The position numbers and the translations under genes are program-made. Positions 39,666 through 47,563 of a stretch of DNA of 56,987 bases are shown here, one piece after another. The stretch covers positions 1-56,987 of the IMG/VR virus record IMGVR_UViG_3300021964_000079, one strand, 5' to 3'. This stretch comes from a virus. The notes below the pieces were generated by a model. The model did not search any database and had not been told where the DNA came from. It worked only from the letters and a program-made list of their open reading frames with translations. The number at the start of each line of letters is the position of its first letter. Positions within the stretch are counted from its first letter, which is position 1.

Positions 39666-40343
39666 CTATTTATTATTTATAACGGTTGCATTGAAGGCCA
39701 TCATGCGTCGTTCACCTTCTACAGAGAAGGGATACACAAGATGTTTCAACCAAGATGGAAATACTAGAAACTTACCAACCTCTGGTTTGAATTTCAAATT
39801 GTCACACCTAAAAGATTGTGTTTCACCATATGCAAATTCAATCAAACCCTTTGCAGGATAGTGATCTTGCAAATCTTCTGCCCATTCATCGTTCATACCT
39901 TCTGGCACCTTGAGATAGATACCACCAGAGAAATCTCCGTTATGGTGATGAAAAGGATTGAATTCACCAGCATACTGACTAACTACCCAACTGTGATCTA
40001 GATGAATATTAGCTAATGTAGGTTTTTTATTCCAGTTTGCAGAGTCCATTCGAGTCCAAGGATTATTTCTCCCCTTCTGAATCATGTGAAGCAGATAGTC
40101 TAGACATCCCTGTTTTACAGTTTTGAGAAGATATTGTTTGTCTTCTTCACTAGTAAGAGGAATTAGAACTTCTTTACTCACCTTACCAACAAGGTGGTTT
40201 GACCAATCCCACTTCTTACTTTTTTCTTCACTGGAAAGAACATCATCAGATACATCATTAACGATTTTTATAAATCGCTTTGTCACTTCAGTCTCTAGAA
40301 TTGCTGGACTAAATGGTTCATGAAATTTCTGGGTCATCATCAT
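39666..40343 (-). CDS. 2OG-Fe(II) oxygenase (TIGR02466-like)
   Basis: A 225-residue oxygenase: SWVVSQYAGEFNPFHHHNGD (iron His/Asp), SGGIYLKVPEGMN, GKFLVFPSWLKHLVYPFSVE and GERRMMAFNATV. This layout is the TIGR02466 group. Substrate unknown. Its 3' end contains the late promoter of rnh. It overlaps the next gene by about 26 bases. Confidence 0.85.
   Translation of the reverse strand: MMMTQKFHEPFSPAILETEVTKRFIKIVNDVSDDVLSSEEKSKKWDWSNHLVGKVSKEVLIPLTSEEDKQYLLKTVKQGCLDYLLHMIQKGRNNPWTRMDSANWNKKPTLANIHLDHSWVVSQYAGEFNPFHHHNGDFSGGIYLKVPEGMNDEWAEDLQDHYPAKGLIEFAYGETQSFRCDNLKFKPEVGKFLVFPSWLKHLVYPFSVEGERRMMAFNATVINNK
39674..39681 (-). promoter_or_regulatory. Late promoter TATAAATA for rnh
   Basis: Exact match, 24 bases upstream of the rnh ATG, inside the oxygenase gene. 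Confidence 0.72.
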
Positions 40344-40752
40344 CTTCCTCTACTAAATTTGCTAGTTCAGTAATTGTTTCAAAGTCAACTTCTGTCTCAA
40401 AGACATTATCTTCATTAATATTGATATCAACATATTCTTCCATGAACTTTTGTGTTATATGTTCCATTTCCATATCTCTATATATTGAACCGTTCACCAT
40501 CGAAATAACCATTGCCATGTCACGAATAAAAGATTTCGCACCAACATCAATACCATTCTCACTCATGGTGTGAATCATCTGGACCATCAAACTCTGAGTA
40601 AGTTCCTCAGCGAATTGCCTGTCCTGTTGCATAGCAATAACATCCTCATCAGGAAGCTTTACTTTTCTTCCGCTTTTTGCGAGCCACGGTCCCTTTATCA
40701 CGTTCTCCGGCGGTGTCGTCTCTTGGTCGCTCATTTCCATATTCCTCTTCAA
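40318..40752 (-). CDS. Conserved phage protein (144 aa)
   Basis: Acidic helical protein. Residues about 30-115 (DEDVIAMQQDRQFAEELTQS ... MVQMIHTMSENGIDVGAKSF) recall a conserved marine T4-like protein. The real start may be the ATG at 40734 (MSDQETTPPEN). It overlaps the 210-residue basic protein by about 86-104 bases in another frame. Function unknown. Confidence 0.65.
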   Translation of the reverse strand: MKRNMEMSDQETTPPENVIKGPWLAKSGRKVKLPDEDVIAMQQDRQFAEELTQSLMVQMIHTMSENGIDVGAKSFIRDMAMVISMVNGSIYRDMEMEHITQKFMEEYVDININEDNVFETEVDFETITELANLVEEDDDDPEIS

Positions 40753-41281
40753 GCATTTCTTGTGTCCACACCAATCCCAAATCAGGATAGAATGTTCCTA
40801 CGTCTCGTTTTGGTTGACCCTTGCGTGGTCCATACCAGTAGTAAGCCATTGCAACACATTTGTTGCGAATCTTACCTTGTTGCTGTTCTCCGTAGAACAT
40901 ATCCACCCAAACACCATCACGAAGGTATTTTTGCATATTGCGAATGTACCCCTCATGATCTGCAAGTTTTGCGTCTGCGCCCTTTACCTTTTGTCTTACA
41001 GCAGCACGTTCAGACTTTGCATAATCTTGCTGAACCTTGATCCACTTCTTAACTCTAGCAGGACTTAGCTGATGTTCATCAGGAAGACCACGCAAACTCT
41101 CATGTATGTTGGTCTTACCATAATCAGGGTTCTTAGCAAGTTTTGCTTCTCTTGCTTTTACAAGACGTTCTGATGCAGCTGCTTTCTGTTCATCAGACAT
41201 GGGTTTGCGGGGTTTGCGTTTCTTAGGTGCTTTCCACTCACTATTATCTGTAGTAGCAGTGATCTTCTTCTTGCGTGCCAT
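40649..41281 (-). CDS. Conserved basic phage protein (210 aa)
   Basis: Begins MARKKKITATTDNSEWKAPK; Lys/Arg-rich N- and C-terminal tails around a conserved middle (LRDGVWVDMFYGEQQQGKIR, CVAMAYYWYGPRKGQPKRDV). I recall this middle block from marine T4-like phages. Basic tails suggest nucleic-acid binding. The ATG at 41281 is used; the longer frame would run over the S21 gene. Confidence 0.68.
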   Translation of the reverse strand: MARKKKITATTDNSEWKAPKKRKPRKPMSDEQKAAASERLVKAREAKLAKNPDYGKTNIHESLRGLPDEHQLSPARVKKWIKVQQDYAKSERAAVRQKVKGADAKLADHEGYIRNMQKYLRDGVWVDMFYGEQQQGKIRNKCVAMAYYWYGPRKGQPKRDVGTFYPDLGLVWTQEMLEEEYGNERPRDDTAGERDKGTVARKKRKKSKAS

Positions 41282-41285
41282 TGGA

Positions 41286-41489
41286 TTAATATCCCTGTTC
41301 TTCCATTCGCTTTTCAAGATTACGTTTCTGCCGTCGTTTAGAGGCAGCACGTTCGTGTCGCTTCTTCTCACCCTTCGATGTGTAAAACTCTCGTTCTCGC
41401 AGTTCATTAAAGAACCCATCTTCGGTGAGCTTCTTCTTTAGAATCCTCATCGCCTTTTCAACATTATTATTACGCACTTCAACTTTCAC
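41286..41489 (-). CDS. rpsU: Ribosomal protein bS21 homologue
   Basis: A 67-residue bS21: VEVRNNNVEKAMRILKKKLT, then ELREREFYTSKGEKKRHERA and a Lys/Arg-rich end. Length and motif match bacterial S21, which sits by the anti-Shine-Dalgarno site on the 30S subunit. The phage copy may replace the host protein and change start-site choice. Coupled to the deaminase gene by ATGA; promoter at 41512-41541. Confidence 0.92.
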   Translation of the reverse strand: MKVEVRNNNVEKAMRILKKKLTEDGFFNELREREFYTSKGEKKRHERAASKRRQKRNLEKRMEEQGY

Positions 41490-41878
41490 ACCAATTCTCC
41501 TTCTTTTGAATAGTATACACTCTTTAGGTCAAATAAGTCAATGCACTTTTTGCATCCACTACATGGTTTTGACATACCAGTAATCCATTTTCTGTTCGCC
41601 TTATCTCTCTTTGCCCTTACAATATATAGTTCGCACTTAGACAAGTCTTCTACATCAATTGACTTGAGTGCATTCTTGATTGCATGGACCTCTGCATGAA
41701 AAAACACTGCATGATTGTTCTTGCAAAATTGAGCCTGAAAGGGGTGTGTCTTTTTATGATTGTATCCATAGGAAACCACCTTGCCCTTGCGTACCACTGC
41801 CGCAGCAATCCTTGCACCACGAACAGGTTCTACTGACTGTGCAAGCTTGAAAGTATCATCGAAGATTTCAGTGATCAT
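41486..41878 (-). CDS. Cytidine/deoxycytidylate deaminase-like protein
   Basis: A 130-residue zinc deaminase fold: HAEVHAIKNAL (from residue 61) and MSKPCSGCKKCIDL (about 105-112) with the zinc ligands. It is different from the dCMP deaminase at 12801. Substrate may be a nucleoside or nucleotide. Coupled upstream by ATGA. Confidence 0.82.
   Translation of the reverse strand: MITEIFDDTFKLAQSVEPVRGARIAAAVVRKGKVVSYGYNHKKTHPFQAQFCKNNHAVFFHAEVHAIKNALKSIDVEDLSKCELYIVRAKRDKANRKWITGMSKPCSGCKKCIDLFDLKSVYYSKEGELV
41512..41541 (-). promoter_or_regulatory. Sigma70-like promoter for rpsU
   Basis: TTGACT (41536-41541), 18 bases, TATACT (41512-41517), inside the deaminase gene. Confidence 0.55.
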
Positions 41879-42252
41879 CCTCGCCTCATCTTTGCAACTT
41901 CTTCAGCAGACTTCTTGTTTCGTACCGGCACAGCATTGGACTTGTGCATCTGTGCGATACCTATAATCTCAGTGCCAGTATAAACATTCTCTTCTTTCTT
42001 TGACATAGAAGAATTGTAAGTAGGTTTGCAGGACTCTAATTTGGCGCACTCGACAGGACTCGAACCTGTGACCCACGGCTTAGAAGGCCGTTGCTCTGTT
42101 CCAGCTGAGCTACGAGTGCCTATACCCATCTTCTTGAGAAACTTTGCGTGTTGACGCTCTGCCTCTAGGACAGAGGCCGACTTCTTTTTCTGTTTGCGCT
42201 TGCGAGTATTCGTAGTCGAATAATACACAGGCAATAAATGCATACCGCTCAT
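41875..42252 (-). CDS. Conserved phage protein with a tRNA gene embedded in frame
   Basis: The open frame is 125 codons. Residues 4-45 (MHLLPVYYSTTNTRKRKQKK ... HAKFLKKMGIG) and the last 45 (SCKPTYNSSMSKKEENVYTG ... MHKSNAVPVRNKK) look like the two halves of a conserved marine T4-like protein. Between them lie 26 codons that are the tRNA-Arg gene on the same strand, kept in frame without a stop. The start may be the ATG at 42252 or 42243; the ATG at 42006 could make the C-terminal 43 residues alone. Confidence 0.6.
   Translation of the reverse strand: MSGMHLLPVYYSTTNTRKRKQKKKSASVLEAERQHAKFLKKMGIGTRSSAGTEQRPSKPWVTGSSPVECAKLESCKPTYNSSMSKKEENVYTGTEIIGIAQMHKSNAVPVRNKKSAEEVAKMRRG
42042..42119 (-). 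tRNA. tRNA-Arg (anticodon UCU)
   Basis: Acceptor GCACTCG/CGAGTGC, D-arm with AGCTCAGCTGGAACAGAGC, anticodon arm ACGGC-CTTCTAA-GCCGT (anticodon TCT), T-arm with GTTCGAGTC and encoded GCCA. The 78-nt gene is complete. It reads AGA codons. It lies inside the ORF at 41875-42252. Confidence 0.95.
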
Positions 42253-42258
42253 TATATA

Positions 42259-42287
42259 ACTATAAACTAATTTTTAGGATTTGTCAA
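42259..42287 (-). promoter_or_regulatory. Sigma70-like early promoter (near-leaderless)
   Basis: TTGACA (42282-42287), 17 bases, TATAGT (42259-42264), then TATATA and ATG at 42252, placing the start codon at the predicted +1. Confidence 0.72.
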
Positions 42288-42489
42288 GGTCTTTTATCAC
42301 ATCTTCAATAAGAACAAGCTCCTTGTCGCCATCCTTATCCATTTTGGTCTTAATATAACCCTCTGATTCGAGAGTTTCAAGCATCGATTCTACAACATCC
42401 TCAATCTTTGGATTCCTAAAATAATTTCCTGCAAAATATGCAGCACCGATAACACCCATTGCAAGGGCTGTGTGAAGGTATACATCCAT
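42274..42489 (-). CDS. Small single-span membrane protein (71 aa)
   Basis: The ATG at 42489 gives MDVYLHTALAMGVIGAAYFA, one N-terminal membrane helix, then an acidic and basic soluble part (EDVVESMLETLESEGYIKTK). A late box lies exactly 5 bases upstream of this ATG, and an early-type promoter a little further. The longer frame to 42519 would run over the late box. Function unknown. Confidence 0.68.
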   Translation of the reverse strand: MDVYLHTALAMGVIGAAYFAGNYFRNPKIEDVVESMLETLESEGYIKTKMDKDGDKELVLIEDVIKDLDKS

Positions 42490-42494
42490 AATCA

Positions 42495-42502
42495 TATTTA
42501 TA
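42495..42502 (-). promoter_or_regulatory. Late promoter TATAAATA (leaderless spacing)
   Basis: TATAAATA, TGATT, then ATG at 42489. Confidence 0.75.
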
Positions 42503-42530
42503 TCTTTCCTTAGAACCAATCTACAAGCAT

Positions 42531-42559
42531 ACTATACACTAAAAATTGACCCCTGTCAA
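42531..42559 (-). promoter_or_regulatory. Sigma70-like early promoter
   Basis: TTGACA (42554-42559), 17 bases, TATAGT (42531-42536), upstream of the late box; the gene thus has both promoter types. Confidence 0.7.
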
Positions 42560-42578
42560 GACATTTCTTTGATTTTTT

Positions 42579-44630
42579 TTATTTAGTTGTGGCTATGAAC
42601 ACACCGTTCCAATCTTTGTCTAGTGGCTGGGTCTTCATGAACTCACACCTTTCTATCCACATAGTATAGTAGTTTCTCATTTTACCATCAAATTCATTCA
42701 TCAGATCATTGCATAGACGAATGGCATGGTCAAATTGTTGATTGCTATAATACTCGTGCATTCTTTCATGCTGGTTTTCTGCCATACCCCAATTGGTATT
42801 CTTCATCATCCAATCCATTTCACTCAGGACGGTGTAGATACGAATACCGATGGTCTTACCCTTCACTGCCAGTTCATCAACCTTGAGATAGAAGAAGTCA
42901 TTCTTAGTCAAGTCATATGTGGATTCGCCTACTAACAGCAGACAACCATATTCCTTACACTTGCTCTCAATCCTAGCAGCAGTCGATACTGCATCTCCTA
43001 GAACATCGTAGCTGTGTCGCATAGTAGAACCCATCTCTCCAAGATAACCAAGGCCGGTGTTGATACCCGCACCCATTCCTATAGGTGGTTTACCTTCTGC
43101 AACGATCTTGTCGTTAAACTTTACTACTGCATCTAACATCTGTAGTCCAGTTTTGACTGCGCTCCTTGGATGGTCTGGGTCATCTATAGGTGCATTATGA
43201 ATATGCATACTCGCATCACCGATATATTTGATCACCATGCCATTTGAATCTAAAATAGGTTGTGTGATTGCATCCATATACCCATTCATGATTTCAGTAA
43301 GACCCTTGACATCATCACCAAAACTCTCACCCAACGGTGTGAACCCACGAAGGTCAGAGAAGCAAATGCTGATCTCCTTCTTCATACCATCTTTAATAAG
43401 AGAAGGGTTCTCCTGTAGCATACGCACAACTGTAGGTGATGCATACCCTGCGAACTGTTTCTTGATCTCCATCTTCTCCTTATATTCTTCCATGAACCGT
43501 AAGAACGCAGCAATGGCCCAGACCACAAACATAGTAAGGACGGGATATGACCAATCCACTAGATAACTGTACTCTGTAAAGAGGTAGGACGACCCGTAGA
43601 ACGATCCAACAAGAAAAATGGGTAGTAATACTGCCCCAAAATACCATGCGAGTGTGAGAACCACTGATGCTAAGATCAATGCACCCACTCCACTGACTGC
43701 AAGTTCAGCAAGGTCAGTCCAAAATGGTCTGGTTATATTGCGTCCTGTCATCATGGTAGCAAGTGATGCACCTATAAGATTATGCGACTGTATGACCCCC
43801 ACAGGGGTTGCTACGGGACTTTCTAGACCAGAAGCAGTCATACTCAGTATAACGATCTTACCTGTGAGGTCTGGTAATTTCTCATGTAATGCATACACTG
43901 GTGTCTTCCATTTGAAGTCCAACCAGATATTACCATTAGCATCTGTGTCAATCATTTTGTATTTGGGTATGCGTAGTTTCTCCACACCAGCAATACCTGT
44001 CTTCATCTGAAACGATATATCCCCCGCAGCCATGCGTAGGATTTCCATACTGATAGATGGATACAACTTCCCGCCCACTGCAACAACCAAAGGCATACGA
44101 CGAACCACACCATCTTTCTCTGGTGCGATTACCATCATACCAACCGCATTGGCACTCTTTGCCAGTTCTGGAATAGGACCAACCACGCCGGGGTAACTGT
44201 ATACCCACGGTTGCCAGTCTTCTCCAACAGTTGCAACACCACGAACCACACCAGTGTTACTCTTGTCGTTGCTGGGTATCTGTCCTATAACCGTAGGAGT
44301 CTTTTTGAGTATTCTGGCAAGTGCATCATCTTTACCAAATCTGTCTGGGTCTGCAAATAGAATAGGGACAACCACGATAGAGGCACCAGCCTGATAGAGT
44401 TCTATAATTTTGTTTGCAACCCTGTTTCGATCCCACGGCCACTGACCTAGTTTTCTGATTGTTTGATTATTGATCTCTACCGTAGCAAGGTTAGAGAGAG
44501 TCAGAGACTCCTGATTACGTTGGTGTTGGTCTAGTGCTTTGAGTCGCACCATGTCCAAAAACCACGGGTCTGCAAAACGCAATCCACATAATACTAAAAT
44601 CACTGATAATGATATAATCCACTTTTTCAT
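42579..44630 (-). CDS. CHASE2 sensor-class III nucleotide cyclase
   Basis: A 683-residue membrane protein. N-terminal membrane helix, then a CHASE2 extracytoplasmic sensor (about 25-300; LATVEINNQTIRKLGQWPWD), three more membrane helices (about 310-380) and a cyclase domain. Metal-binding Asp residues are in ICFSDLRGFTPL (about 426) and KYIGDASMHIHN (about 472). In GDAVSTAARIES the usual transition-state Asn is Ser, while the Arg is kept, so activity or product may be altered. It would make cAMP or cGMP in response to a periplasmic signal. Start at 44630 overlaps the previous stop as ATGA. Confidence 0.9.
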   Translation of the reverse strand: MKKWIISLSVILVLCGLRFADPWFLDMVRLKALDQHQRNQESLTLSNLATVEINNQTIRKLGQWPWDRNRVANKIIELYQAGASIVVVPILFADPDRFGKDDALARILKKTPTVIGQIPSNDKSNTGVVRGVATVGEDWQPWVYSYPGVVGPIPELAKSANAVGMMVIAPEKDGVVRRMPLVVAVGGKLYPSISMEILRMAAGDISFQMKTGIAGVEKLRIPKYKMIDTDANGNIWLDFKWKTPVYALHEKLPDLTGKIVILSMTASGLESPVATPVGVIQSHNLIGASLATMMTGRNITRPFWTDLAELAVSGVGALILASVVLTLAWYFGAVLLPIFLVGSFYGSSYLFTEYSYLVDWSYPVLTMFVVWAIAAFLRFMEEYKEKMEIKKQFAGYASPTVVRMLQENPSLIKDGMKKEISICFSDLRGFTPLGESFGDDVKGLTEIMNGYMDAITQPILDSNGMVIKYIGDASMHIHNAPIDDPDHPRSAVKTGLQMLDAVVKFNDKIVAEGKPPIGMGAGINTGLGYLGEMGSTMRHSYDVLGDAVSTAARIESKCKEYGCLLLVGESTYDLTKNDFFYLKVDELAVKGKTIGIRIYTVLSEMDWMMKNTNWGMAENQHERMHEYYSNQQFDHAIRLCNDLMNEFDGKMRNYYTMWIERCEFMKTQPLDKDWNGVFIATTK

Positions 44631-45100
44631 AGCGCCGCCACACAATTTCTAAAATATATCATCTCATCGTCTAAATCTTCTTCAAATATGTATATAAAAA
44701 AATTATCCATAATATCTATCCATTCAGATGTTTGTATATTATTTAGGTATGTCCACGGCCCGTGGACATGTTGTGATAAGTCAATTGACAATTCCCCACT
44801 GCCTTTAACTTTTTTTGCAATACCTTCAACCTCTTTTAAAACTCTTTCTTTAGGACAATGTTCAAGTGAAGCATATGAAATCCATTTATCTGCTAAAGGA
44901 ATATCTATGTCATCACTCCAATAATTATAATATGTTTTGTCTACAACTTTAATATATTCTGGTGTGAAATGAAAATCTCGGCTCTTACAGTCTATTGCAA
45001 TTGTTCTATAACCTTCTTTTTTCGCTTTTGTAATACTATATGGGATAGTTTCTAACCCTCTCATATTACATGGGGCGCCAAACTCAATAAATGTTTTCAT
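44627..45100 (-). CDS. Hypothetical protein in curli-like cassette (157 aa)
   Basis: Begins MKTFIEFGAPCNMRGLETIP; alpha/beta (GYRTIAIDCKSRDFHFTPEY, ELSIDLSQHVHGPWTYLNN) without a signal peptide, so cytoplasmic. Not recognised. It links the second curlin gene (1-base gap) to the cyclase gene (ATGA overlap), so it belongs to the same operon. Confidence 0.65.
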   Translation of the reverse strand: MKTFIEFGAPCNMRGLETIPYSITKAKKEGYRTIAIDCKSRDFHFTPEYIKVVDKTYYNYWSDDIDIPLADKWISYASLEHCPKERVLKEVEGIAKKVKGSGELSIDLSQHVHGPWTYLNNIQTSEWIDIMDNFFIYIFEEDLDDEMIYFRNCVAAL

Positions 45101-45101
45101 T

Positions 45102-45887
45102 TCAATTCCCTTGTGTAACGCTTACACTGCATCCCCCCACTGTCGCACAACTTTGCGATAGACTATACGATTGTGCTGTGCCGCCCTGTTGTTTTAGGTC
45201 TAGAGTTGTTGAGTAAGACCCCGAAACTGTTACTGTAGCACTGTGTGCAGCATTACCAGTTTGTACCATATCAATATTATTAGTATCGTTATTCACAGTC
45301 AAGTTCATTGTTTTACTCACGTTACTATCTTGTCGCATGTAAATATCGTTGCTATCTCCGTATATATAGGTCACCATGCTATGTTCATGTCCAGAGTTAT
45401 TTGACCTTTGACTTCCTAAAAATGTATTGCTTGACCCGTGAATATCAAGTATTATAGAATGACCACCATGTTCTACTGTATCAGACGAAGCAACACCGCC
45501 AGCTGTCACGGTATATCCCTGATAAAACTCAACATCATTACTATCGCCCTTTATGTGAAATTCAAACCTGTCTCCACCACAGGTTGATTGATTGCACAAT
45601 TGTTTTACCAATAGAGAATTACTGTCGCCGTCGAGGTCACCACCCCATGATGCACCAGAGCCCCAAGCAGAAGTATATCCAACGTAACCGTCTTTACCCT
45701 CTTGTGTTATGTTGATGGTATTGTTTCCACCGCCATGACTCATATTAATTTCATTATCATTTCCATCTACATCCACAGTGATACTATTCGAATTACCAGT
45801 GGTAACTTGATTGATTATAACTGAATTGCCTGCAAAAGCAATGTTAGTCAGACTGAGTAATAGTAATGATATTAGAAGCGTCTTCAT
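45102..45887 (-). CDS. Curlin-repeat exported protein 2
   Basis: A 261-residue protein with signal peptide MKTLLISLLLLSLTNIAFA and repeated curlin-like units with Q/N-G-N spacing: NSVIINQVTTGNSNSITVDV, NTINITQEGK, DSNDIYMRQDSNVSK, NNIDMVQTGNAAH. Two Cys pairs are present (LCNQSTCGG, SCATVGGCS). It would be secreted by CsgG and may assemble as amyloid. Its first 44 bases overlap the FecR gene. Confidence 0.75.
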   Translation of the reverse strand: MKTLLISLLLLSLTNIAFAGNSVIINQVTTGNSNSITVDVDGNDNEINMSHGGGNNTINITQEGKDGYVGYTSAWGSGASWGGDLDGDSNSLLVKQLCNQSTCGGDRFEFHIKGDSNDVEFYQGYTVTAGGVASSDTVEHGGHSIILDIHGSSNTFLGSQRSNNSGHEHSMVTYIYGDSNDIYMRQDSNVSKTMNLTVNNDTNNIDMVQTGNAAHSATVTVSGSYSTTLDLKQQGGTAQSYSLSQSCATVGGCSVSVTQGN

Positions 45888-46905
45888 CTCTTGTTGTTAT
45901 CTCCGGCACGGGTGTACCCTGTGTAATGTTGATTGTATATCCATAGTCGTTTATCAAGTCTAGTTCTATTGTATTGTTTCCTACCCTTCGTATGATTCGT
46001 GTGCTGTTTCCGTCTACCAGTGTATTAACTTGTGTTGACTTATTAAATCCACTTGTCCTACCATCTATCAACTCTGACTGAGCCAAAGCAAGAGCAATCT
46101 GGTCAAGAATGTTACCTAGTAACTCCACATCCAAATCGTTAATGTCCAACTCGTTAAACTCAAACAAGTCTTCCTCTAGCTCATTCTTATCTAAAGCGGC
46201 AAACTCAAGAAAATCAATATCAAGTAAATTCTTGTTTGCCTTTGAGTCACTAAGCAATTTGATAAGTTTCTTCTTTGGTGGTTTGATAATCAATAAGTTG
46301 TTAATCTGGTCTAGTGTCAAATCTAGTATCACTGGTTTGGATGGTTTTGCTTCTCCTGTACCAACCACAGTTGACTGAAATGCTTGATTCATTATAACCT
46401 GTCCTACATCAGTCTCCACCGATATCTTACCCACTGTCCCGTCTTTATTAGGTAACAGAATAATTAAAGACTTACCAACCTCATCCACCGTCATACTGAA
46501 CGCCGTTCCCAACACACCAATTCTTGCTGTTGGTGTCCGAATGTCCACGTTCTGATTATTCAACTTCGCAATATTACCACTCGCATAACGCACCGTGCCA
46601 AGTGCAATATTCATAACCAACTTCGACCCCTTTCTAGAGTTAGGGTCATAGATAAACTCATCGATAACCAAGGCACTGTGGGCACTCACTGCTACGTTGG
46701 TGTCATCAACAAACTTGATACCAACATCGCCTTTACCAGTTTTCACCGTGTCCTTGAACTCGATATCAGAACCCTTTTGCAAAACAGAGTTTTCACCTGA
46801 CCGTTCTACAGAAGCATTCCCTTTGTGTTTCACCACATTTCCAATAGCACCATAAGCACTGGTACTAAAGAGAATGATACTAATCGTCCATAGTAATCGT
46901 AACAC
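45844..46905 (-). CDS. FecR-domain exported protein with curlin-like tail
   Basis: A 353-residue protein: signal peptide MLRLLWTISIILFSTSAYG, FecR domain (about 20-160; VVKHKGNASVERSGENSVLQ, IALGTVRYASG, TARIGVLGTAFSMT), an acidic helical region (about 205-285) and a C-terminal tail with curlin-like strands (NTIELDLINDYGYTINITQG, IITITQSD). FecR proteins sense or scaffold periplasmic signals. FecR next to CHASE2-cyclase genes is a familiar bacterial pairing. Confidence 0.82.
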   Translation of the reverse strand: MLRLLWTISIILFSTSAYGAIGNVVKHKGNASVERSGENSVLQKGSDIEFKDTVKTGKGDVGIKFVDDTNVAVSAHSALVIDEFIYDPNSRKGSKLVMNIALGTVRYASGNIAKLNNQNVDIRTPTARIGVLGTAFSMTVDEVGKSLIILLPNKDGTVGKISVETDVGQVIMNQAFQSTVVGTGEAKPSKPVILDLTLDQINNLLIIKPPKKKLIKLLSDSKANKNLLDIDFLEFAALDKNELEEDLFEFNELDINDLDVELLGNILDQIALALAQSELIDGRTSGFNKSTQVNTLVDGNSTRIIRRVGNNTIELDLINDYGYTINITQGTPVPEITTRDEDASNIITITQSD

Positions 46906-47563
46906 TGTGATTTGACCCCACTGTTGTCACATCTACAGCTCCATCATAGGCACCACCCTGTGTAATTGAAAATGTGCTAGATGAACCAGTGTGATGAAGA
47001 GTTGTGTCTTGATCAGCAGCACCAGTGTGTGTTGATGTAATCGTATTACTCCCGCCGATAGCTGTGATGTTCGTCACCTTCTTGTCACCAACACCCATTG
47101 TAGCAGTGCTGTTTTCATTTACTGTAATAGTATTGCTATCGCCTGTCGCAGTGATATCAATATCAGCATCATCGGTTGCAGCATTATTACCCACGTTCAC
47201 TGTTGTTGTATTTGAACTGCCAGTGATTGTTTGGATAATACTATTGTCATCAGATGCAGAGTTAGCACCAACAGATACGTTAGACGTATTACTATTACCT
47301 GTCTGATTTATTGTCAATGTCTGTGTTGCACCGACAACAGATGCAGCAATGGTGTTAGTGTTACCAACCTGATCAATGTCTAACGTCTGGCTGTCACCTG
47401 TTAGAGTAACATCAGTTGTATCATCACCGAACTTATTGGTCTGTCCATCTTGATTGATGTTTGCAGTCAGGCTCGCACCAGACTGTGTTATGTATACGTC
47501 GCTCGCATAACTCACACTACACATAACAAAGTAAGCGAGTATTGTAAGTATGCTCGTTCTCAT
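46880..47563 (-). CDS. Curlin-repeat exported protein 1 (CsgA/CsgB-like)
   Basis: A 227-residue protein with signal peptide (MRTSILTILAYFVMCSVSYA) and about eight curlin-type repeats: VYITQSGASLTANINQDGQT, QTLDIDQVGNTNTIAASVVG, QTLTINQTGNSNTSNVSVGA. Alternating Q/N-G-N and Ser/Thr spacing fits amyloid-forming curlins. ATGA coupling to CsgG upstream supports secretion through that pore. Confidence 0.82.
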   Translation of the reverse strand: MRTSILTILAYFVMCSVSYASDVYITQSGASLTANINQDGQTNKFGDDTTDVTLTGDSQTLDIDQVGNTNTIAASVVGATQTLTINQTGNSNTSNVSVGANSASDDNSIIQTITGSSNTTTVNVGNNAATDDADIDITATGDSNTITVNENSTATMGVGDKKVTNITAIGGSNTITSTHTGAADQDTTLHHTGSSSTFSITQGGAYDGAVDVTTVGSNHSVTITMDD

